From positions 129,487,501-129,551,500 of the forward strand of contig NC_091727.1 in the NCBI RefSeq assembly GCF_042477335.2: a DNA stretch of 64,000 bases, given 5' to 3'. The translations under genes and the position numbers were made by a program. The notes under the pieces were generated by a model. It was not told where the DNA came from, ran no database searches, and saw only the letters and a program-made list of their open reading frames with translations. The stretch's first letter is position 1. The number at the start of each line of letters is the position of its first letter. This document shows, piece after piece, positions 56,050 to 64,000 of the stretch. This stretch comes from Ovis canadensis (taxonomy: Eukaryota > Chordata > Mammalia > Artiodactyla > Bovidae).

Positions 56050-56985
56050 ACAGCCTCCTACTCATCTACTGTTGCCTTTAAGAGCGCCTCTCCACACAAG
56101 CAGCCAACATGATCTAAAAATATCAATCACATCATGCCCTGGCCCAAAACTTTTAAAGAGCTTTTCATTGCACTTGATATTAAACCCAAAATCCTTACCT
56201 TATACGACAGCCTGGGCCCTATCTATCTTTGTTCCCTAGCTTTGTTTTATATCACTCTCATTCTCAGTTTCTATACTAAAGCCATACTGACTTACTTTTG
56301 AGTGAAGTGAAGTCGCTCAGTCATGTCCAACTCTTTGTGACCCCATGGACTGTAGCCTCCCAGGCTCCTCTGTCCATGGGATTTTCCAGGCAAGAATACT
56401 GGAGTGGGTTGCCATTTCCTTCTCCAGGGGATCTTCCCAACCCACGGATTGAACCCGGGTCTCCTGCACTGCAGGCAGACGCTTTCCCGTCTGAGCCACC
56501 AGGGAAGGAAGCCCTGATGGCTCAGAGGGTAAAGCGTCTGTCTGCAATGCAGGAGACCTGGGTCTCCTGGCTTACTTTTAGTTTCTCATAAATGCCATGT
56601 TCTTTCCCACTTCAGGGCCTTTCCACCAGCTATTCTCTCCACCTGGAAAATACTTTTTTCTACTCTTCCCATGGAGATCCCCTTCTCATCCTTCAGATCT
56701 TAAACATTACTTGCTAGGAGAGGACTTCTCTGACCACCCAGTTTAAAGCAGATCCTCTCTACTATACCCTTTCCCAAGACTCTGTTTTCCCTTTGTAGCA
56801 CTTATCACAATTTACAATTGTTTTGTTTCCTTTTTTTTTGTTATCTGTCCTTCCCACTAATCTACATGAAAACAGGGATCTTATCTGTCTTCTTCATCAT
56901 AGTATCCTAAGTACCTAGCTGGTACCTGGAACATGGTAGACACTAAATTAATATTTATTGAAAATGGCTATAAATGCTTGCTTTT
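56050..56985 (+). mobile_element. LINE-2 3' end, split by a SINE
   Basis: L2 signatures: 'catcatgccctggcccaaaa', 'cagggcctttccaccagcta', 'cttctctgaccacccagttt', and the tail 'ggtacctggaacatggtaga'. The Bov-tA at 56299-56571 interrupts it. Confidence 0.8.
56299..56571 (-). mobile_element. Bov-tA with a fold-back copy of its own 5' end
   Basis: An antisense Bov-tA (56299-56510) is followed at once by about 60 bases of sense Bov-tA 5' end ('gccctgatggctcagagggt' to 'caggagacctgggtctcc'). The two heads face each other and can form a hairpin centred near 56,511. The flanks 'cttacttttgag' and 'cttacttttag' suggest one target duplication around the whole. Confidence 0.8.
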
Positions 56986-57009
56986 GAATTATAAAACAAG
57001 CTGTTTATT

Positions 57010-57210
57010 ATGCCTAACCTGTGTCAGATACTACACTAGGCCCTTTACATATATTTTAAATTTAATTATCATAATAATCCCATGAATTAGATATTATCCA
57101 CATTTTACAGTTGAAGAAACTGAAAACTTATAACCAGGGTTATACGTTCATGGGTGTGCAATCAGTGCTTAGGCTTTGTGCTCAGAGGATCCATACTTTC
57201 TGTAATGCAC
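57010..57210 (+). mobile_element. MIR SINE
   Basis: 'cacattttacagttgaagaa' and 'gtcagatactacactaggcc' match the MIR core. Confidence 0.75.
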
Positions 57211-57894
57211 TGCTGTTCCTATCTTGAAATTTTAAATAATTTTTGAACAAGGAATCCTGCCTTTTCATTTTGCACCATACCCCACAAATATGTATCCAGT
57301 TCTGCTTATAGCACTGGGTAACTTGTCCAAGATTCATAAGCAAGTAAATGGCAGAGACTTAAATTAAGACTCAGGTTTGTCTGAGGCCATGGCCTATGTG
57401 CTTAAATACTATACCACACAGCTTTTAACTTTCTGCAACTAAAAATAAATAACCCAAGGAGTCAGTTATCAAGCTCTAACTTCTATTAAGTAAATATCCA
57501 AGCTAGCATTTTCCAAATAAGCTTTTCATGGAACATTTGCAAGATATTAATAGGAGAGCTATGAAAAAGTTGTCCTGTGGTCAAATAAGGTAAGGCAAAT
57601 GCACCTTCTATTCCATTTTTTAGTTTCTCAATGCATATTAGCATATGAAAGGCTCTGAGCAAATCAATGGTTAAAAAAAGTAGGCTGTTTGACTTTTGTT
57701 TAATCCATATTTTCTAGACTTAAATGACTATGGAACCCTTTTTTAAAAGCAAAATTATTAACTTCTGGAGAATAGTGTTCTGTAGATTTCAGGTTGGGGA
57801 ATACTGATCTAAAGTGTTCTCAAACTTTTCCTATAAAATTTCATAAATAGATTAGGCTTTTAGGTCTCTGCTGCAATTACAAGCATACCTTGGA
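57211..57894. other. Non-coding spacer
   Basis: AT-rich sequence with possible MIR bits ('atggcagagacttaaattaa'). No exon was recognised. Confidence 0.45.
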
Positions 57895-58320
57895 GATATT
57901 GTGGGTTTAGTTCCAGACCACTGCAGTAAAGTGCATATTGCAATAAAGCAAGTCACACAAATTTTTTGGTTTCCCAGAGCATATAAAAGTCATACTAACT
58001 ATACTGTAGCCTATTAGGTGCACAATAGCATTATATCTAAAAATAATGTACATACCTTAATTAAAAAATACCTTATTGCAAAAAATGCTAATTATCATCT
58101 GACAATACAGGGTTGCCACAAATCTTCAGTTTGTAAAGAACCATAATATCTGTGAAGTACTGCTACTGCTAAGTCGCTTCCATCGTGTCCGACTCTTTGC
58201 GACCCCATGGACTGCAGCCTACCAGGCTCCTCCATCCATGGGATTTTCCAGGCAAGAGTACTGAAGTGGGGTGCCATTGCCTTCTCTGAAGTACAATAAA
58301 GTGAAATGCAATAAAACAAA
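57895..58320 (+). mobile_element. Tigger1-derived internal-deletion element, split by a SINE
   Basis: The left end 'cataccttggagatattgtg' and interior 'tttttggtttcccagagcat' match the Tigger1 5' end. The right end 'gtacaataaagtgaaatgca' matches its other terminus. The transposase region is missing. Confidence 0.85.
58161..58286 (-). mobile_element. Short Bov-tA, antisense, with 8-bp duplication
   Basis: A 126-bp antisense Bov-tA 3' part is flanked by 'tgaagtac' (58153-58160 and 58287-58294) inside the Tigger1 derivative. Confidence 0.92.
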
Positions 58321-58339
58321 GGATGCCTTTATTCAACTC

Positions 58340-58460
58340 TGGCATCCTAGTATGAAAGCAGCCATAGGCAATATGTAAATGAACGAGCATGGCTGGCTCC
58401 AGTAAAACCTTACTTATAAAGCAGGCAGCTAGCTGGATTTGGCCCACTAGCTGTAATTTG
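58340..58460 (+). mobile_element. hAT-type DNA transposon fragment
   Basis: 'aaaaccttacttataaagca' and 'agctggatttggcccactag' match the common 'atttggcccgcgggcc' hAT-Charlie end pattern. Confidence 0.65.
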
Positions 58461-59261
58461 TTTACTCTATCTAGATCATTCCAGAAGCAGACTGGTTTAT
58501 TCTATCCATAAAGTCCCGTATATCTGTTGCTTTGGCCATCATCAGAGGTCTTCCTAGGATTTGAATACTTATTCTAGAGGATATAAAAGTCCTATTTGCT
58601 ATGACAGTTTGGGACTTCATGAACATTATATATATATAAAAAAAAAAAAACTGTTTGTTGCCCAGCGAATATGGGGGAAGATATGGAGGAGAAGTAAGGA
58701 TGAGTGGGGTTCACAGGAGGCACTATTCCCCAAACAGTAAAAAGTGAAACAGAACAGACATCTACCTGTAAGCTTCTTCCATGAAAATGAAGCCAGAGAA
58801 CTTGAAGCAGCTGTGGGAAGAAGAGTTGGGGTTAACAGTATCCCAAATACACCTTCATACAAAAACATGAAATACACACAAATTTAGCCACACCGTTATA
58901 GCCATTCATGCTGTTCCCCAACTAGAAATACAACAAAGCCACCTCATGTCTATTCTAACTGATTAAAAAGCTATTTTATAGCTAATGTCCAACATAAAGT
59001 AAACCTAAGATCTTTCCACACAATCATGAATATACTTAGGGTGTAAACATTTCTATTTATATGACAAATAAGGAAATCTTTAGGTGTGAACTTAAAGGGG
59101 CATTCATTATTTGAAGTGACTGTTTCTGGTGTTTTGTTTTCCATTGAACATTAACTTATTGCTTCTGTTGGAACTCTTGTTGAGCTTAACTTGTTAACGA
59201 GAAAGAATAAGGCATTGCTGATATTAGTTCAACAGAAATATACAACAACCTACATTCAAAG
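58461..59261. other. Non-coding spacer
   Basis: A (TA)n(A)n tract lies at 58,627-58,651. A 45-bp stretch at 58766-58810 (minus) is bracketed by acceptor 'cttcttcccacag' and donor GTAGAT, but its peptide is unrecognised. Confidence 0.4.
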
Positions 59262-59262
59262 G

Positions 59263-59299
<37 letters not shown>
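59262..59299 (+). repeat. (CA)n microsatellite
   Basis: About eighteen uninterrupted CA units. Confidence 0.97.
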
Positions 59300-59866
59300 T
59301 CCTATGGGCTTTTAGTATTTGCACACCTTTGTAGGTAAGGGTGAGACACAGATGGGAGGTGTGACTAGGTGGGTGGGAGGAAGTGGAGTCTGGAGAGGCA
59401 GATATTAGAATGTCACAGAACTGGGCATCAAGTGAGTGGTCTGTTGAAGATAACAAGTTTCTATTCACCATAACTAAACATTTCTTGGAGTTCAGGAATC
59501 AGCCACAAGGGGAAGGACTTCAGCAATCTTCACTCTTTACTCTTTTGTGCTCTCTCCTGTGAAAATCTGTGATTACAGTAAAAGGAGAGACTTAGAGTCT
59601 TTTATGATTATAAATGCTTTGGGGACTAAGGAAAACAGTATAAACAACAAAAACTTTCTGGGTTTTTTTCCCCTCATTTTGGGAAACACAAAAATTGCAG
59701 AGAGATTATAATGGGTAAATTCTATATCCATGTAATAACTTAAATACACATACCTCTACACATACAACACAATTTTAAAGATTCAGAAAAATCCCAAAGT
59801 CCATGAGAAGAAGTAGGGGGAAGAGAATGAAGATTATACCCTCTCTCACCTCATTTGGTTATTCAC

Positions 59867-59954
59867 CTTTCTGTTCATACAATAAACTCCAGGTGCAAGC
59901 AGGTCCCATATCTTTTCATTTCTTTCAACAGTACATCCTGGCAAATCAAGAAAA
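59867..59954 (-). other. Weak exon candidate, unidentified
   Basis: On the minus strand an 88-bp stretch lies between 'ttttgggttccag' and GTGAAT. One frame is open ('DLPGCTVERNEKIWDLL'). I recognise no family. It could be chance in old repeat sequence. Confidence 0.2.
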
Positions 59955-61313
59955 CTGGAACCCAAAACAGAAATGATAACTGTAAGGCCTGATGGAAGCC
60001 CAGAGTACAAAAGTAACTCAAGAAAGACTACTCAAAGCATTACAGAGCTGGGGAAATGAGAAGGCCTAATAAACAAGTAGAGAGCTAGGGTGGGATTAGG
60101 AGATCACATGAAGACAGACCAAAATTAACAGTCTTCAATTTGAAGACAAAAAAAAAAAAAAAAACACTAAACAGAAGATAGACTGTCTACACACTTTTGA
60201 AGAGTACAAAAATGAGGAATGTCAAATTGAGCTCTAAAATACATTACCAAGGGAAGGATATGGTTTAGGGAGTATACCTCTGATGTCTGTGGTCAAGATA
60301 AGGATGACTATGTCCTTCTATAACACAGCCAACTTGGTACCATTGGTAAAGGGAGAATTCTAAGACCACAGATTAGAATACTGTGATATAAGAGAAACAC
60401 TCCAGAGAGTTAGGAGATCCAAGCCCTAGTTTCATTTCTGTAACTACCTACCTCTATGGTCCTTAAGATTCTTCTACTTTCTGAATCTATTTTTTTCAAT
60501 ATGGTGGAGAGAATGTTAGCCCAGGTTTCTTTCCAGGTTGAACACTGCAAGATCAGTTGTCTAAATCCCAGTTGCACGTTAGAATTACCTTCACACCACC
60601 TTCCTGAAATTTTTTGTTGCAATGTTACTTACCCATTTCTAATTCACTTGATGGTTTTCTCATGTATTAGGCTTATTGTTCATTTGCAGTCTTTCCCCTT
60701 TGAATTGAATTATTGGCCCCAATTCTCAGCCTTTGCCATGAATTCGGCAGGTCTGCACAAAAGAAGTGAAACATTTTCCCACCTCTTATCTTTGAGCTCA
60801 GCTCTGAAACTTGCTTTGGGTAATAGCTTGTACACAGATGTGACTCAAGTAGGGGCTTGGAATATGCTTGCACAGCTGTACATGCTCTCTCTTGTGATTC
60901 TGCCACTGGCATGATACAAGCCATGAGAGAAACAAACCATTGGCCTAAGAATGAGAAATACATGCAGTACAGCCACCCTAGTTTACTCACAGTCCTGCAG
61001 CAAGACAGACAGTTAGCTTAGCCCAAATCAGAGATGCCCAACAGAACTCTGCCTAATCAGCTAAATTCCAGCTGACCTCCAGAACGGTAAGAATAAATGC
61101 TTAATAAATTCTTAACTTTTCATGCCACAGAGATTTTGTGGTTATTGTTATATATTGTTGCGGCAATGGCTGACTGATATACATCTTGTTAGAAAGTAAA
61201 TGCCTAGAAAGTGTTTGGCATACAGAAAACATCCATTACATGGTTATTGAATAAATGAGTAAAATCTTAAAAACAAACAAACAAACAAACAAGCACACAG
61301 GTAGTGTGCTTAC
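59955..61313. other. Non-coding spacer with simple repeats
   Basis: An A18 run lies at about 60,149-60,166 and (CAAA)n at 61,272-61,292. The 152-codon plus frame at 60456-60914 and its antisense shadow have no recognisable domain. Confidence 0.5.
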
Positions 61314-61382
61314 CTGATCAATTAAATCAGAATCTTTGATGATGAGGTTTGGCATCAATTTTTTTAAGTTCCCAAGGTGAAT
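61314..61382 (-). other. Weak exon candidate, unidentified
   Basis: A 69-bp minus-strand stretch lies between 'tatgtgttag' and GTAAGC. It is open only as 'IHLGNLKKLMPNLIIKDSD', ending in phase 0. It does not join in phase to the candidate at 59867-59954, which weakens both. Confidence 0.2.
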
Positions 61383-61439
61383 CTAACACATAACCAGGGA
61401 AGAGAGCCACTTTTTTAAGATTTAGTTATTTTTGATACA

Positions 61440-62225
61440 GTATATTTGTGAAACACATAGGATTTGGAATCAAATAGATGTTTTCAGGCCCTGACTCTAC
61501 CACCTACTATGTGACCACCATGGAATTAACATTTCTAAATCCCAGATTCTCAACTATTAAACAGAGATAACGACAGTTTATAACAACATGCGACCACAAC
61601 CTTTCTTAAAAGGCTATTATGAGGATTAAATGAAGTTTGTATATGAAGTATTCAGTATATGACATGGTACATAGTAAGGGCTCAATAATTCTAAACTATA
61701 GCTAATGATGGTATTGCTGTATCATTTGATAGAGAGTAAAAATGTCTGAACTCTGACAGGCTTTACTTAAATTCCATTTCCATTGCTTTCTAGCAACATG
61801 ACTTTGAGTAAAATTACTTAAACACCTGAGACTACAGTAACCTACCTGTAAAACGACGGTGGTGGTTTAGTTGCTAAGTCGTGTCCGACTCTTGTGACCC
61901 CATGGACTGTAGCCTGCCAGGCTCCTCTGTCCGTGGGATTTTCCAGGCAAGAATACTGGAATGAGGTGCCATTTTCTTCTCCCGGGGGATCTTCCCAACC
62001 CAGGGATTGAACCCAGGCCTCGTGTGCTGCAGGTGGTCTTCTGCATGTCAGGCAGATTCTTTACTGATTGAGCCACCAGGGAAGCCATCTGTAAAATATG
62101 GTGATAATAATAACTACTTCATTGTTTTGTTGTGAGAATTAAATAAGGTGACACACATAATATTCTTAGAACAGGACCAAGTGCAACATAAATAGTAAAT
62201 GTTAGAGAAAGGTAAGTTGGCATTT
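61440..62225 (+). mobile_element. MIR elements, split by a Bov-tA
   Basis: 61,440-61,720 ('ctgactctaccacctactat', 'gaggattaaatgaagtttgt') and 61,740-61,853 plus 62,097-62,220 ('tgagaattaaataaggtgac') are MIR sequence. Confidence 0.75.
61854..62088 (-). mobile_element. Bov-tA SINE, antisense, with 8-bp duplication
   Basis: Full-length antisense copy flanked by 'ctgtaaaa' (61846-61853 and 62089-62096). Confidence 0.94.
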
Positions 62226-62248
62226 ATTATAACTGACATAAAGAAGTT

Positions 62249-62279
62249 TAACCCTTTAACCTCTGAGCCACCAGGGAAG
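62249..62279 (-). mobile_element. 31-bp insert: only the 5' tRNA-like end of Bov-tA
   Basis: The segment is the antisense of the first 31 bases of Bov-tA, with no 3' part and no tail. A perfect 12-bp repeat 'cataaagaagtt' flanks it (62237-62248 and 62280-62291), so it is a complete insertion, not a remnant of a decayed SINE. It matches the length of a 5' tRNA half. Confidence 0.85.
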
Positions 62280-62291
62280 CATAAAGAAGTT

Positions 62292-62974
62292 ACATTCTAT
62301 TAAAACCTCCACATAACTAGTTCTTATGAGACAGAATGTTTCCAGCACAGTTACATTCCCACATTCTGGATTCAGTTCTCAGTCACTGGGAATACCATGT
62401 CCTCTAAAAAGCAGAAAAAAATTCTCTAGTTAAAATTACTCCAGTAAGCACCCCTGCCCTCAGATAATGGAACTGGAGAGGTACATGGTCACTCACTTTC
62501 ATTTTAGGCAATCTCTAAGATGCCCATGACTTCAATTATCCTTACAACTCCTAACTTGTTCATTCCAGTCCAGCTTTCTTCTCTCGGATCCAGATTTATT
62601 CACCTTTAAAGGCCTAATCAAGCCACTTGGATGTTGACACCTCTCTCTGTCTTATCTCTTTTGGTAACTACTGCTTGGTTTGTCCAGCATTCTTTCACTG
62701 ACCTTGGTTTTGAAAAGATATCCCATATCTCTTAATGGAATAATCAGATTCTCTGTGCCTGAATTTTAAAACCTGAATGGGGACTATACAGATTGAGTTT
62801 CCACTACCCAAATGCCCCAAGCTTCCTCAGTTCCTGACCCTCCCTGAGGCATCATTTTGGAACACTTCATGTAGTTTGAAGCAACTCCAGTATCTTTCCC
62901 AAAATCCCTATTTTTGCTCAAGTTAAGTTATTCAGAATCAATTTCTGTTGCCTCCAACTAAAGAACTCTGACAT
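62292..62974. other. Non-coding spacer
   Basis: No exon or named repeat was recognised. Confidence 0.45.
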
Positions 62975-64000
62975 AGAAATTATACCAGAGACATGAACAA
63001 CAAATGATCAGAAAGAGAAATTAAGAAAACAATCCCATTCACAGTCACATCAGAAAGAATAAAATGCCTGGACAGAAAAGGACAGAAAAGACCTGTACTC
63101 AGAAAATTATATACACTAATGAAAGAAACTGAAGATGACACAAAGAGATGGAAAGACATACTGTGCTCACTGATTGGAAAAATTTATATTGTTAAAATGA
63201 CCATATTATCCAAGGCAATCTACAGATTCAGTGCAATCTCTATCAAAATACCAATGGCATTTTTACAGAAAAAAATTCTAAAATTTGTGTGGAAACACAA
63301 AAGATCCCAAATAACTAAAATAATCTTGAGAAAGAAGAACAAAACATAAACTATCATGCTTCTTGATCTGAAACTATACTACAAAGCCACAGTAATCAAA
63401 ATGGTATAGTACTGGCACAAAAACAGACATATACATCAATGGAACAACATAGAGTACCTAGAAATGAACCCTCATTTATATGGGGTATATACAACAAAAG
63501 GAGGCAAGAACATACAATGGGGCAAAGATAGCCTCTTTGATAAATGGTGTTGGGAAAACTGGACAACTAATGCAAAAGAATCAAACTGGACTATTTCCTC
63601 ACACCATATTAAAAAATGACTCAAAATGGACTGAAGACTTAAATGTAAGACCTGAAGCCATAAAATTTCTAGAAGAAAACATTGGCAGTATACTCTTTGA
63701 CATCAGTCTTACCAATATTTTTTCTGGATAGGTCTAGTAAGGCAAAAGAAATAAATGCAAGAATAAACAAATGGGACTATATCAAACTAAAAAGCTTTTG
63801 CACAGCAAAGGAAGCTATTAAGAAAAAGAAAGGCCATCTGATGAATAGGAGAATTTATTTGCAAACAGTATATGTTATAGGGGGTTAATATTCAAAATAT
63901 ACAAAGAACTCATAAAATTCAACATCAAAATCAAACAACCCAATTAAAAAATTGGCAGAAGACCTGAATAAACATTTTCCCAAAGAAGACATATGGATGG
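62975..64000 (+). mobile_element. L1 ORF2 C-terminal half, continues past window
   Basis: Plus-strand frames follow the L1 ORF2 order: '[20 protein letters not shown]' (63119 on), '[18 protein letters not shown]', '[20 protein letters not shown]' and '[16 protein letters not shown]'. Stops and frame changes near 63,350 and 63,480 show it is dead. Confidence 0.92.

Noticed and set aside
59867-59954. Pyrin-domain exon of the NLRP gene
   Set aside because: A pyrin exon is expected to be near 280 bp with a start codon and a characteristic helix pattern. This 88-bp stretch shows neither.
60456-60990. 152-codon plus frame and 105-codon minus frame
   Set aside because: No domain, no splice or promoter context; overlapping frames in AT-rich spacer.

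Overview
The window looks like nuclear DNA from a pecoran ruminant (cattle or a close bovid). It is dominated by ruminant-specific retrotransposons: many tRNA-derived Bov-tA/Bov-A2 SINEs, six BovB (RTE) LINE pieces ending in (CTGAA)n, L1_BT-type LINE-1 copies, CHR-type SINEs and a ruminant class II ERV LTR. These lie over an older eutherian layer of Tigger1, MER5A, L2 and MIR. No rRNA, tRNA gene, CRISPR array or bacterial feature was seen. The only intact host gene is a TEX13-family gene. That family is X-linked in other mammals, so an X-chromosome location is likely (inference).

Layout. 0-34 kb is a repeat field. It holds a solo LTR, L1 remnants, a BovB copy, a 1.7-kb class II solo LTR with a perfect 6-bp target duplication, an L1 with two younger L1 tails inside it, a BovB copy with an inverted 5' part, and a Tigger1 relic invaded by SINEs that were themselves invaded by BovB. 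34-56 kb holds a decayed NLRP gene on the minus strand: a 1.6-kb NACHT exon at 54.0-55.6 kb, a 90-bp exon at 52.0 kb and seven LRR exons between 36.9 and 44.0 kb. Most splice sites survive, but the NACHT exon is frameshifted many times, one LRR exon has a stop, one is exactly one base short, and one has lost its acceptor.

The TEX13-family gene (46.5-48.4 kb, plus strand) sits in the large intron between the 90-bp exon and the first LRR exon, on the opposite strand. Read without splicing it is a 535-codon frame interrupted by a C-rich minisatellite. Read with a GT-AG intron of 450 bp (phase 0, a multiple of three, no stop) it gives a 385-residue protein with the family N-terminal region, an acidic middle and a C-terminal RanBP2-type zinc finger. 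A diverged copy of its last codons and 3' UTR lies 1.5 kb downstream. 56-64 kb holds L2, MIR, Tigger1 and SINE sequence, a few weak orphan exon candidates on the minus strand, and an L1 running off the right edge.

The genes do not form a pathway. TEX13 is a germline gene, and NLRP genes are often expressed in oocytes or immune cells. The most informative features are the in-frame TEX13 intron, the nested gene arrangement, and several insertions whose target duplications allow their mechanism and order to be read directly.
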